From Scedosporium boydii (taxonomy: Eukaryota; Ascomycota; Sordariomycetes; Microascales; Microascaceae): 64,000 nt of DNA. Below the pieces are notes generated by a model, which was not told the origin of the DNA, ran no database searches, and was given only the letters and a program-made list of their open reading frames with translations. How positions within the stretch are numbered: the first letter of the stretch is position 1; each line of letters begins with the position of its first letter. The translations under genes were made by a program, and so were the position numbers. The DNA lies in contig NJFT01000026.1 of the NCBI GenBank assembly GCA_002221725.1, forward strand, positions 62,001-126,000, read 5' to 3'. Shown in pieces: positions 1 to 10,577 of this stretch.

Positions 1-1696
1 ACGAACAGAAACAAAAGTGTACAAGGTCGATGCAGCCAAATACTTCCTGGGAAAGTTCCTCCCTGCGCTTCTCGCCATCATCCTAGCTATTCCGTTGAGA
101 ATCATCGATTTAAACGCCAAATTATATCAGCCATTCTACACTTTGAATCAGGAGCGCGGTGCACTGGGACCGGATTCGATGACGCTTCATTTTAACGGCT
201 TCAAGGCTTTGACCAAGCCGTTTGAGATGCTCTCCCAAGGCCACCCTATGACATTCCTCACCTCTATTGTATTATGGGGATCTTCCCTCATGGTGCCCCT
301 CGCAACAGAAGCCATAGGACTTAAGATCCACGGCAAATGCACGATCAACAGCATTGTAGGGTGTGGCCTCGAACTCGGAGTATCTCCCGGCCCAACCCAC
401 GCGCTTCTAGCCCTGTTGGCTCTAATAGTCACCTTCCTCCTCGTTCTCCTCTTTATCACACGGAATTACGAAAGCGGGCTTTTCGCGAATCCGTGGAACC
501 TGGCAGGCATCGCGGCTTTAGCAAGATGCCGCGATGTCCGAATCCACAGCTCCAAGAAGGAAACTATTAGAAAGGAAACTACCGAAAGACGCTATGGGTT
601 CGGATTCTTCCGAAACGACCAAAACAGAGACGAGTACGGCATCGTGCTGCTCGATGATTCGGGCCAAAACCTTAGACAGGATAGGGACAATGACGCGACA
701 ATCGATCACCATTCCGATTCTGATGAAGACGACCACGTGTACGATGCTCCTGCTGGCCCGGCGAGACGTCGGAGCAGTTCGCTCTCGACGGAGAATCAGC
801 GGACCTCGGTCCCTTTTCTGGCGTTGACCTACCCCTGGAGGATTATTTTCATCTTGTTTCTATTGGGACTTTTTATCGTGATTTTGTATTACCACGTCAA
901 GGTCATGGACCAATCGGACCCCGGGCTCAGGAGCTTCATGAATAGTCGCAAGTTTGGTGCTCGGTTCCTCTTTGCCGGCTTCGGTGTCATCATAACGTTT
1001 GCGTGGTTTGCCTTCTTCGTCAGTAAGTGTGCAATCTACCCCCTTCCCCCCCCCTCTTCTTCCACTCGGAGGTCTCGGAAGGGATTTTTGTAAATTATTT
1101 CAATGGAAAGTTGGAAACTAACCCTGTTGGCTCCATCAGGTGTCGCCATCATAACGCCATATCAGCTAATGGCAGAAAGTCCCCAGCCCCCCGAACGCAG
1201 CATCTTGTTGTCGCGACCGTCGCATGGAATTTACGGAATATACGCCGCGATCAAAGAGACCAATATATTCCTCGTATTGGTGTCCTTTATAGCTATTCTC
1301 GTCGAGTTCCTTCCGCTGCTCCTGGCAAACGTTCCTTTCAACTTGACGCAGACGAAGCTCACGCATGACATATGCGCGCGGCTCTCGCTTGTAATATTAG
1401 CAATTATGATAGGGACGTTGGTGGCTTCTTTCTTCATCAAGTGGCCTAAGATGCCGGTCGACCCTAGGAGTCTGGCTGGGGCGATGTACTACGTCTCTGG
1501 TTCAGATATCCTGTTGAGTAGAGTTGAAGGAGGGGCGAAGATGGACGGGGAAGAGAGGGAGCGAAGAGTTAAGGAGTACGGAGGGAGGTATTATTATGGA
1601 AATATTGGTGCGAAGGGTAGGGTTGGAGTTGAGGCAGACGAAGGGGCAGGGATCGGGGATGACGTTGAGACAGCCTATCATGGGAATCGCATTTAG
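1..1696 (+). CDS. DUF3433-family multi-pass membrane protein, 5' partial
   Basis: The reading frame is open from the left edge, so the start lies outside the window; the first in-frame candidates are not ATG. Exons are <1..1022 and 1140..1696. The 117-nt intron has a GTAAGT donor at 1023, a branch CTAAC near 1119 and a CAG acceptor. I see about five hydrophobic segments in exon 1 (near 50-115, 250-320, 395-465, 835-890 and 960-1020) and two more in exon 2 (around 1270-1330 and 1380-1440). A charged cytoplasmic-type loop lies between the third and fourth. This pattern and the overall sequence fit the fungal DUF3433 family, whose molecular role is unknown to me. The C-terminal tail is glycine and charge rich. 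Family assignment is from memory of sequence character, not a search. Confidence 0.72.
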
Positions 1697-1800
1697 ATGT
1701 TGGGTTTTAGGTGTTGGAGATCTGTGATCCCATATCTTTGATTTCATCAAGGGTCATTGCATTTCTTGGGTTTAGATTGGGTATTTGGGGTATTTGACTG

Positions 1801-1801
<1 letters not shown>

Positions 1802-1832
<31 letters not shown>
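1802..1832. repeat. (TA)n microsatellite
   Basis: An uninterrupted run of about fifteen TA units lies about 100 bp downstream of the DUF3433 stop codon. Confidence 0.95.
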
Positions 1833-1835
<3 letters not shown>

Positions 1836-1999
1836 CTCGAGATAGAAGCGGGCATGGAGGAGGGTTTCTTTGTTTGGTTGGACCGCCGTTTACGACCCCG
1901 AGGCATGATGACGACGATACTACTCTTCAGACAGCAAGCTGAAATAGATACTTTATTTTATCATCGTTCATGGACATTCATCCGTGTTTAAAATTTCTT

Positions 2000-2026
2000 A
2001 AAAAAATAAAATAAAATAAAATAAAA
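2000..2026. repeat. (AAAAT)n microsatellite
   Basis: Four consecutive AAAAT-type units with A-rich flanks. Confidence 0.9.
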
Positions 2027-2550
2027 AGAAAGATGAACATACAACACTGGGGATTCGCTAGTCGTCACCGACCTAGCTACTAATCCAGCCCTCTCCGGCT
2101 TATTTTCTCGAGAGCAGACGGGATCGGATGTTTCCCGGAGGGTATGATCGTATGTGATAGTTCCCATTCCGAAGTATTCTTATAAATGGTTCCACGGGTG
2201 TTTTCCTGTGGGAAATGTTGCAGCCACAGGTCATCTTCAAACGAGTTCTGATCTCTCGATATCACAACAGCTCAAGGCCCTGCCTCTCACTAGCCCCATT
2301 CGAACCTTCCTTTCCAAACAAGTACCCGGCGTAGTATGACTCAATATGCGAATGTGAACAAGGCCTTAATAGCAGGAGCCTCCAAGGACAATGTTGACAT
2401 TGGAGCGGGTGGCTGCTTCCCTCCCGTCGCGTCATCCGCCATGGCACAATGGGAAGGCATCTTTACGCTTCCTTCCTTAAAAATTGGCCATTCGAGAGTG
2501 ATGTGAGTACATGTAGTTTATTTCAGAGGGACAGAACATCAAGAAAGAAA

Positions 2551-2623
2551 TCCGGTGTCGTCCAGAGGTTTAGGATGTGACGTTTTCACCGTCAAGACCT
2601 GGGTTCGAACCCCAGCACCGGAG
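2551..2623 (+). tRNA. tRNA-Glu (anticodon TTC)
   Basis: The seven-base acceptor stem TCCGGTG (2551-2557) pairs fully with CACCGGA (2616-2622), with G as discriminator. The anticodon stem TGACG/CGTCA closes a seven-base loop TTTTCAC, giving anticodon TTC for glutamate. The T arm carries the canonical GGTTCGAACCC box at about 2601-2611. D stem GTCC/GGAT closes with one G-U pair. There is no intron. It lies alone between protein genes, as is usual for fungal tRNA genes. Confidence 0.95.
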
Positions 2624-3449
2624 TTGATCTGACTTTTTTTTTCTTCTTCCTCCTCCAATACCCTTTTTTGCCCCTATTTTCTCTTTACTCCTTCTTTCTT
2701 ATACCACTTCTCCTGAATATTGGAGGATTTGAACTCGGTCCTTTCTGATTCAGATCTGGCTGGAATACTAGATCCGAATAGGCCAACCCGGGACTGGTCA
2801 TAGACGGCGGAACAATCCCTTTTGAAGCGGTTTTCCTTGACCCTAGCGCCATTTCTACTTCGACTAAACCGCCAAGGCCTTCAGTGGATGAACTTTAATG
2901 GCTCGATGCTGAGTAGATAGAGGTTGATTGAGGTTTGGAAAGGAAGAAACAATCGTCAGAGTAGACGTAGGCATTTACTCATATTGCCGTCGCTCCAAGG
3001 ACAACGGTTATTTTAATACCCCATGTTAGTACACTCTCAACGGGAGGTTTACTTCGAGCAGCCCTGGATTTTAATATCATGTTCTTTCATTTCGTGGGTA
3101 TCATACAGATTCAGTTTATTCCCAGGTCCGGATCGATTTTCAGCACACTCTCGGTAGGCGAGAGAGGTCGCTGTCCGTCGGGAAAACCTCCTAGTATTTA
3201 GACTAGGGAAGCAACCTCTTCGGTCCTCCTTTGTGGCTGCTCGTGCTTCTTCCACCAAGGCAAATATACCCCAAGAGGGCCCAAAGCTTTGAACCGCGCA
3301 GCCAAAGCATTGCAGAGTGAGGCGGGTGATTGACGCCTCTGGACTGCTCAATGGTTCGTTCTATTGAAAAACCGCGGTTTTTCGTGGCATCGGGAAACGC
3401 TGTTGGACGCCTGAGATGAGCCTTTCTCACCAAGTTCCATTGTCAACCA
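2624..3449. other. intergenic stretch, no gene seen
   Basis: Apart from the T run after tRNA-Glu, I see no convincing coding segment. The open frames at 3049-3433 have no family resemblance and no splice support. Confidence 0.5.
2634..2642 (+). terminator. RNA polymerase III terminator
   Basis: A run of nine T starts ten bases after the tRNA-Glu gene, matching a Pol III stop signal. Confidence 0.85.
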
Positions 3450-4818
3450 TCAATCATCATCATTGGCACGCATCGATTCCCGCTTAATCGATCGACGGGA
3501 TCGCCCCGATCTCGCAGTCGCGGGTTCTCCCGGCTCCTCTTTGACACTGCCTCTACCGGCGTCATCCATCCTAGAATCCTCATCCTCATCCTCGTCCAAC
3601 TCCGGGCCCCGGCGCTCCCTCTGCGCCCTGCGAATTCGCGCAAACATGGCCTGGTCAGGGATGAGGTCGGCTCGAGAAAACGACTGTAAAGCCAAAAGGG
3701 ACCACCGTTAGCATCGGCATCGGGATCCCGACGGAAAAACTGTGGCTTGAGAATAACGAGAGCAGAAAATCAACACTTACCGCGCTGCACCCCGCTTGTG
3801 GACACTGTACCCTTCGCGCATCACCAAAGAACTCCAGAATTGCAGACCTCTCAAAAGTGTGCTTGCACACAGTGTTCGTGTAAGGCTCTTTCATCTCCTG
3901 TAGCGACAGCGGGCACCTCGTGCTAACCTTCTCCCGCTCAATGACGAGTTCCTCATCCTCGTCCGCCATGTCTTCGTCTTCCTCGCCCCCACCGTTCCTG
4001 GGAGCATGATCTCCTCTGTGACTGTAGTTGAACACCGGTTGGCCCTCCCGGTTGAACCACCTCTTGGCATCGGGAACAACGGCATCAGCGCCATGTAGGC
4101 CCATGTGCCACTGCCTCTTGAACTCAATGTAGTCGTTGTTCACGCTGTACCGTTGATACATGGACATGTTCTCGTACTCGTCCGATTTCTGCTCTCTCAG
4201 CTCCTTGATCAATTGTGTTGAGGCGTCGAACTGGGATTCAACCAAGGCATCCCTAACATCCTCTACCGGCTCCCCGAGTTCCATTTGCCTTTGCTCCCTT
4301 AACCTCCTCTCCTGCTGACGGGTCCTAGCAATATGCGACGTAGCGTCGTGCGTCGCCTTGATGGATTCCCGCTCATCGGCCACGTTCGCCTTGATATCAA
4401 TCAGCTTCCTTACGGATCTATCCGCCTCCGCCGTGAGTTCCTCCGCTAAGCCCTCAAGCTTCGTAACTTTCTTTTTCATTCTCGCCTTCTCCTCTTCTTT
4501 CCCTTCGCCTAAACTCTCGAGATTGGCCCTTGCGCTCTGAAGCGTCTCATTCAAGTCGAAAGTCGCCCGGCCAATGAGCCCAAGGGACTCGCGGACATGT
4601 TCGTCGAGCTTTTCGGTCTTGAGGTTCTGGCTTAGGAGAAAGAGCGACTGTACGGCTTCGTCGTCGAGAGCGCATGCTTGCTCTTTGTATGGAGGCAGTT
4701 CGGCTGGCGCGGCGGTCGATGGGGCTGCGGTACGTGGGGTTGCGGTGCGTGAGGCTGCGGTGGAGGGTGGGCCGCCGCTGCGACGGCCTTGCTGGAGACG
4801 TCGTCTTCCAGGGAGCAT
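3450..4818 (-). CDS. NSE2: NSE2/MMS21-like SUMO E3 ligase of the SMC5/6 complex
   Basis: Exons on the minus strand are 4818..3781 and 3683..3450, giving 423 residues. The 97-nt intron has a GTAAGT donor, a CTAAC branch and a CAG acceptor, and it joins in phase 0 right after the zinc finger. An SP-RING finger sits at residues 302-346, with Cys302, Cys318, His320, Cys339 and Cys344 visible (CPLS..., CKH, CPQAGC). The SP-RING binds the Ubc9-SUMO conjugate; in the family, NSE2 docks on the SMC5 coiled coil and promotes SUMOylation in DNA repair. A charged helical region at about residues 80-200 would fit the SMC5-binding part. The C terminus is acidic, then basic. The ATG at 4818 is preceded by an alanine/proline-rich N terminus that is probably disordered. 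It shares a 247-bp divergent promoter with the phosphoesterase gene at 5066. Confidence 0.88.
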
Positions 4819-5065
4819 GGTTGGTAGGGAATACCAGTTGAGGTTGTGGTTATTGAAAATGAGAACAATGAGTGAGCTGGTTGATTGATTGAAGTCGGGA
4901 GAACGCGTTCGTTGTCGCGTTGAATTCTTGGAGGGGCAAACGCTAAATTGGCACCTGAACTTAGACAGTGGCGAGTGCCAGCAGCTGTACTATCAACGTG
5001 ACAACTCCAGCACAGTCTCAACAACAAACGCTTGTCTGCCCTCCTCATCGCCGACATCCCCTACC

Positions 5066-5857
5066 ATGACTCTCCAGATACTCTCGGATCTCCATCTGGA
5101 GTCCCCCAAGGCCTACGACATTTTTGAGATCGTACCAAGAGCACCGTACTTAGCACTCCTTGGAGATATTGGTAACACCTCACACAAGGATGATTTCCTT
5201 GGCTTTCTCACTCGACAACTCCAGCAGTTTCGCGCCGTACTCTTGGTGCCTGGAAATCATGAATCGTATCAATCCAACTGGGCGGAATCGCTCGACACAC
5301 TCCGCGCATTCGAACAAGATGTCCGGAAGGACCCATCATTAGGAGAATTCGTCCTGCTCGACCGCGCGGCCTTTCGTCTACCAGATACCAACATCACTAT
5401 CCTCGGGTGCAGCCTTTTTTCTGACGTTCCCCCCGAGAGTGAAATGGCTGCCAGTTTCGGTCTCAATGACTTTTACCAAATTCGCGACTGGGATATCGGT
5501 GCGCACAACGAGGCGCACAAGCGGGACCTTGCCTGGCTTAATGAGCAGGTCACGGACCTCAAGCAGTCTGATAATGTTATCATCTTGTCACATTGGAGTC
5601 CGTCGAGAGATGCTCGTGCGATCGATCCAAGACACGCGAACAGTCCGATCATCAGCGCCTTCTCGACTGACCTCTCTGGAGAGGGATGCTTTAGGAGTGA
5701 CAAGGTAAAGCTTTGGGCGTTTGGCCATACCCATTATAACTGCGACTTCCTTGTTGAGCGGGACGGGGCTTCGCCTTTAAGACTACTTTCAAATCAGAGA
5801 GGCAACTACTTCGCCCAAGCTGAGGGATATGATGGGGAGAAGACGGCTCAGTTATAA
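5066..5857 (+). CDS. calcineurin-like metallophosphoesterase
   Basis: A single-exon gene of 263 residues. I chose the ATG at 5066 because the conserved fold starts at once (D8-L-H10) and no in-frame ATG lies upstream. All signature blocks of the metallophosphoesterase superfamily are present: DLH at residues 8-10, GD at 33-34, GNHE at 63-66, a histidine in LSHWSP, and GHTH at 220-223. These residues bind the two catalytic metals. The natural substrate cannot be read from sequence; fungal relatives of this size are mostly uncharacterised. No signal peptide or membrane segment is seen, so it should be cytosolic or nuclear. It is divergent from NSE2. Confidence 0.87.
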   Translation: MTLQILSDLHLESPKAYDIFEIVPRAPYLALLGDIGNTSHKDDFLGFLTRQLQQFRAVLLVPGNHESYQSNWAESLDTLRAFEQDVRKDPSLGEFVLLDRAAFRLPDTNITILGCSLFSDVPPESEMAASFGLNDFYQIRDWDIGAHNEAHKRDLAWLNEQVTDLKQSDNVIILSHWSPSRDARAIDPRHANSPIISAFSTDLSGEGCFRSDKVKLWAFGHTHYNCDFLVERDGASPLRLLSNQRGNYFAQAEGYDGEKTAQL

Positions 5858-6526
5858 AAACAGTCGTGAGCTTGGCTCCTCGAGCTGCCCAATCTCTTGG
5901 AGTTAGACTAGCTGTGACTGTGATATGTCAAGTGATTTCTTCAACCGAATATCCACTAGCGAACCAATTTCTCTCCGCCCCTTACCTCTCCGTAAAACAT
6001 CCTGGGCGGTTCTAGAAGTTTGATTTGGTCTGTAAGTCCGTCGCGATCGACGTAATCCTTGATACATGGTGCCTGGGGACGGCAATTTGATCCCGTGCGG
6101 TCTTCAAAGACGTCCTCCGTCCTCGACCTGGCTATCGGGGCGAGGGATCAGTCTCATCAGAGCCAAAGACGAAGTAAGGGAAGGGGACAGAGCGCATGAG
6201 ACAACCGATTCTACTACGTTTTTCTCCATAATTCTATTCCAGGTTTGAATATATTCAATTTATTCTCTGGTATATGACACTGATGTTTCATGCCTGCAGG
6301 AGATGGTATTGATACCCCAGAGAGTCATGTAATGAGCTGCAGTAAATAGCTATTTCGGTTTAACAGAGCGGCGGCTATGCAACTCTTGCTGTCGATGGAG
6401 GTCTTTATTTAGGCAGCAGAAGGGGTAGCTTCAATCCAGCTCTTTGATCCTCTCATCTCCATCCACAACTACGAATACCGTCAATAGAGTTGACGGTGGA
6501 GGACGGGCATTTCCACGAATCGCAAA
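5858..6526. other. intergenic stretch, no gene seen
   Basis: This is 3' flank of the phosphoesterase and 5' flank of the 2EXR gene. No coding or repeat structure was noted. Confidence 0.5.
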
Positions 6527-7180
6527 ATGGCAACCTTTCCTCGCTTCGGCGAACTTCCTCCGGAACTGCGACTCCTAATTTGGGAAGAAGCACTCTCCAC
6601 GCCGACCCTCTTAGCCGTGACTGTCGATCGAATCCCAGATGGCCCCCTTGACGCTCAACTCTCCTTCGCCATGACTTACATTGGGCCGAAGCCATATTTA
6701 GTAGGCCTCTCCTCCAAGGAGGCCCTCTGCGTGCTCAAGCGATTCTATGACCGCCCCATCCGCGGGCCTGCCAATCTAAAGACAACCCCGAGCATGTGCT
6801 GGGCTAACCTCGATTCGACAGTCATTGATCTAGGCCCCGATATCAACGCAGTGACAATAATTGAGAACTTTGGCGCCGATGAACTATCGAGGTTTAAGTA
6901 TATCGCTTTGCAATGGCTCGACATTTGGACCCTCTTCCATGCACTCCAGCTTCTGAAATCATCCCCCACCCTTCACACAGCCATTGTTTGGTTTGCAGCT
7001 GGCTGTCCCGTTTGGCAACCCCCAGACCTAGAGACGATCACCCTTTACACGTCTATTCCTATACCAGACGTTTGGCCCGAGGAACACGGAAGAATACGAG
7101 ATTTTCCGCACCTCCTGGAAAGTATCCGGGGGTATTCTGGTGATTCGCGGCCTAGGTTTGCCTCGTGCCTCGAGAGGTGA
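6527..7180 (+). CDS. 2EXR-domain fungal protein
   Basis: A single-exon gene of 217 residues with an ATG in context AAAATGG. The N terminus carries the signature seen in the fungal 2EXR family, an F-x-x-LP-x-ELR-x-x-IW-E-x-A pattern at residues 6-22 (FGELPPELRLLIWEEAL). These proteins are expanded in Pezizomycotina and have no established biochemical role. The rest of the chain has no motif I recognise. It is shorter than many family members, which often exceed 250 residues, so an extra 3' exon is possible. Confidence 0.75.
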   Translation: MATFPRFGELPPELRLLIWEEALSTPTLLAVTVDRIPDGPLDAQLSFAMTYIGPKPYLVGLSSKEALCVLKRFYDRPIRGPANLKTTPSMCWANLDSTVIDLGPDINAVTIIENFGADELSRFKYIALQWLDIWTLFHALQLLKSSPTLHTAIVWFAAGCPVWQPPDLETITLYTSIPIPDVWPEEHGRIRDFPHLLESIRGYSGDSRPRFASCLER

Positions 7181-7527
7181 TGGAAAGATGGACTAGCCAT
7201 CACGAATCATGATGGGATTATTCTTTTCTCCTTGGAACACCCCAGGTCGCCTTCAGCCGTGCCGTGACCCCCCAAGATTATTCGCCATGTTGTCTAAGAT
7301 CCGTCACAGTCTCATTTGGCTATGACTCGGGAGTTAGAACTCACCAAACTTCATGGTGCGCTTCAGACAGGTCGTCATCTGGACCACGTGACTACATGTA
7401 CTTATAGAAATTCCCCTTGCGCAAGCAGGCAGCAATAGATTCAAACAATGAACCAGTTCATCCAGCTATGTATTCTTCCGAATTTGAATCAAGACGTCCA
7501 GCTACTCTGTAACTAGCCCCTACAGTC
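7181..7527. other. intergenic stretch, no gene seen
   Basis: No coding or repeat signal was seen between the 2EXR gene and the next ATG. Confidence 0.5.
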
Positions 7528-8260
7528 ATGGAATCAATCGCTTCTGCACTGAGTCCTCTCCCAGCTATTGCCTGGGGCGAGATTGCTTTGGGACACCTTG
7601 GGGTTGGGACAATCTGCAGTGTAAGTAGGCGCTAACATTACGCCTCCGCGAGCAATCTCCGAACTAACACGCAACATTTCAAAGACCTACATGCTTGTTC
7701 TTGACGACGGCGATTTTGACGCCGCGGTGGAGTCGTTGCGTAATGCGGGCTTCCGGGACGCACCTTGGTCATATTATTCTACGAAGGACCCGCAGTTTTT
7801 CGAGGATGAAAAACTACGGGAGAGGCACCGGTATTGCGCCCTTCAGTATCGCAATCTCGACGACAACTCTATGCGTTTCCAGTTTCCTTCCGAGAGCGGT
7901 GTCAAAGAAAGAGCTGTTCTACTCAGATCATCATATACCCACCTTAGCCTCCACGACACACTGAGTGAAAGGTTTACAAAGACGGGGAATATATATTTCC
8001 CCGACAAAGAGCTCCTCCTTGAGAGCTTTGCTAAGACAGTGGTGAGGGAGCCTTCAATGAACCTGTGGACTGGCAACCTCGAGATGTGGGCGATAGCATA
8101 TGCCTACGGCTGGCTCAATATCAGCGATAGTGCGCTAGATTCGATCTCTGACGAGAAAGCCAAGGCGTGGTTTAATAAGCGAATCCGAAGGGATGAAGGG
8201 GGCCTTGACAGAACTACGGTCACGAAGAGAATGGGAAAGAAACCCAAGACGTCCGGATAG
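7528..8260 (+). CDS. uncharacterised fungal protein, possibly nucleotidyltransferase-like
   Basis: Exons are 7528..7620 and 7685..8260, giving 222 residues. The 64-nt intron has a GTAAGT donor exactly after codon 31, two possible CTAAC branches and an AAG acceptor. The N terminus (WGEIALGHLGVGT, then a beta-strand-like LVLDDGDF followed by AAVESLRNAGF) recalls fungal proteins with a nucleotidyltransferase-type fold. The DDGDF segment would replace the usual DxD motif. I do not see a full catalytic set, so activity is doubtful. The C terminus is basic. The neighbour at 9014 has a clearer version of the same type of fold, which suggests a small local group. The family call is inference only. 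Confidence 0.62.
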
Positions 8261-9013
8261 ACCGGTGCTAGAATACCTTTTTCTTTTTCTTTTTTTCCTT
8301 TCTAGGCCATTCCCACGCCTAGGTGAAATACTCAGGACGTCGTCAACTTTCCGTTTTCGACCTTTTCCCTGATCTATCACACTCTCAAGGAAACTGCTTT
8401 CGAAAGTCACTTCAGGCCATCAGACAGTTTGTCAGAGTCGACTCTTACCGAGAAGGGCGTTCTTTCCTCTGATCCCTCTGTGGAAACGGGTAGCTTGTCA
8501 TGTGACTGCTGCCTTGCTCCGATCGTGGATGCCTCCTCGCCGCCGCTGCCTGCTACACTGCATTTTAGGCAGAGAAGGAAATAACAGACTACACTGCCTA
8601 AGTGAGCCACAGCTTAAGTGATGGAAACGGCAGATGCTAGGGAGTCCCCCCATACCTTCCTCTTCCCTCCTGTACCTTCCAATGGCCAACAGAGGGAAGC
8701 ACTTGGTGACAGAGCTAGGCACAATCCCCGGAAGGACGAAATTAAAGCCCGCCATTGGTGCAAGGTGCCTCAGAACTTGGCGCCACCAACGTGGTGTTAC
8801 CTCGTCCTTTGCCAGGCATCCAACCAACAAGGCTATTCCGCGGCTGCTGGAGTGAGGAAACATGGGCTATCGCTACCAATTATAAGAAGGGGGATAACCC
8901 TTCCGTGAGACGGCGGTAGAGCACACCGATATCCCTCTCAGATCACATAAGTCCCCATTGCGCCGCTTTCACGCTTTCCGCCTTTCATTCTGCTCAATTG
9001 CAGCCCATTTCAT
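8261..9013. other. intergenic stretch, no gene seen
   Basis: A pyrimidine-rich patch near 8275-8305 follows the stop codon. Several open frames at 8400-8910 lack splice signals and family resemblance, and I do not call them. Confidence 0.45.
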
Positions 9014-9672
9014 ATGGCCCCGAGACTCACCCCTGACGAACTCGCTCAGGCCGCAGTTATACTTACACGCCATCTCGAGCATTGCGGGACAGACTTTAGC
9101 ATCTGCGGCGGTACCGCGGTTTCCCTACTCCAATTCAAGTATCAGGCTGTCGCCCGTGCACGGATGATATCGACTTGGTAATCCAGCCCAAAGAGAATAT
9201 CGACGCCGAGTCTGTCTCAAAATGGATGTGCGATACATACCCTGATGTCTTCGGCGAAAAGAAAATTCACGGTTTTACTATTCCGGTGGTCAAGTTCACC
9301 CGAAACGACGGTTCTAAAGTTGAAATCGAACTCGAGCTATTTGACGTTCGCTCCTGGCCTCAAAGGCCACAGTACGACCTGACTAGCCCTGAAAACGAGA
9401 GGATCACAGTTTCCGTTGACGGAGTTGATATCCCCATCTTTGGCCCACGCTGGCTACTACGGGAGAAGATTGTAACCGCATACGAGCGTCGGGGTAGCCA
9501 AAAAGAGATTACTGATCTCGCCGACATCACTCAGCTCCTTATGATCCCCGGCCTTAGTCCGGTAGATCTCAGTCACTACCCCGAATCGGTCAGCCATGTG
9601 CTGTCCCAGCGTCCCGGCTTAGAGCCATTCCTGAAGCGGGGAATATATTGCCCTCGTGTATTGGGCAACTGA
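9014..9672 (+). pseudogene. nucleotidyltransferase-fold gene with a frameshift
   Basis: The ATG at 9014 opens a frame containing the glycine-rich CGGTAVSLL motif typical of nucleotidyltransferase-fold proteins. The frame then runs into TAA at 9179. The DDIDLVI metal-binding motif lies at 9163-9183 in a different frame, which is open to the stop at 9670-9672. The switch must occur between about 9139 and 9148, where one base seems missing or two added. No intron of plausible size can bridge it: the only GT...AG option is about 35 nt and would delete the glycine motif. Downstream conserved features (a basic WLLREKI helix and an ADI segment) remain intact, so the lesion is recent or is a sequence error. 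The family includes AbiEii-like enzymes, but the role in fungi is unknown. Confidence 0.68.
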
Positions 9673-10577
9673 GTGAGGTATTAGGTTTGGAAGGCACTGG
9701 GATGAGCTTTCATATGAACTTCCGTTTCGGAGGAGATGGGAAACGGAAGTTTGATGAGGGGTGCTTGCTTCATTGGATCGTTTTGGTGGCCCGGTTGGCT
9801 GGCTGACGGCTCCTTGGGAGCTGCTGCCGAACCTGGAACCAGTTCAGCATCGTTCGTTCTTTCCCAGGAAATTCCTTTCCTGCTCAAAACCGTTGTTTCC
9901 GTAGATCGTACTCAGCATTCAATGACTGAGCCATTCCTAGTATATTGAGGCAACGGTATCTGTGGCGGCACCTTCCTTCACGCTTGGAAGGAAGTGCTTG
10001 CCCTCGTCAAAAGTCTCGTCAAAACAGAAGGAGGTATTCGAATCTGAACCGGATTTGGATCAAAAACAAGATCGGACTATAAAGGGCAAGGGCGGATATA
10101 CATTTAATATATGGTATATGAGGGCAATATATTGACCATACCTGATTTTATTGACAGTCGCCTGGATAGAGGCATATGAATGAATGCCACGAGAGATACT
10201 CGGTGAGATGGTGTGGGCGTGTGAAGTGGTCCAGAAACGAAGCGAGAAGTCCACCTTCCTGGTTGCTTTATTAATCCTCAAATTAATTCAGTTGATGAGG
10301 ACAGGTCGATGCCCTGGATACTGTGAATACCACAACTATACCAATGCCTCAAGATCTGGTGCAGAACTAAGCTCCGCCCCGAAATCTTCCATAGGGCAAT
10401 GAACTGACTCACTGTTGAGCGTCATTCAGTTGAGCCCGCCCCTCAGTTTTGTCGAACTTATTTTTAAAGGCATGGGCGAAAGGTTATGTGGTTCTAGAAA
10501 CTGTCGAGAAACTGCGAAAAACCGTATTGCCATGAGGTGTTTCACTCGGGAAGTTGGATCCCGTTGTGGTCATCCCG
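9673..10577. other. intergenic stretch, no gene seen
   Basis: No supported coding segment or repeat was found. A short upstream open frame begins at the ATG at 10532, just before the next gene. Confidence 0.45.

Larger units (their letters stand above)
1697..2550. other. intergenic stretch with simple repeats
   Basis: This is the 3' flank of the DUF3433 gene and the 5' flank of tRNA-Glu. It holds a TA dinucleotide run and an AAAAT run, listed separately. No coding segment with splice signals was seen. Confidence 0.6.
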
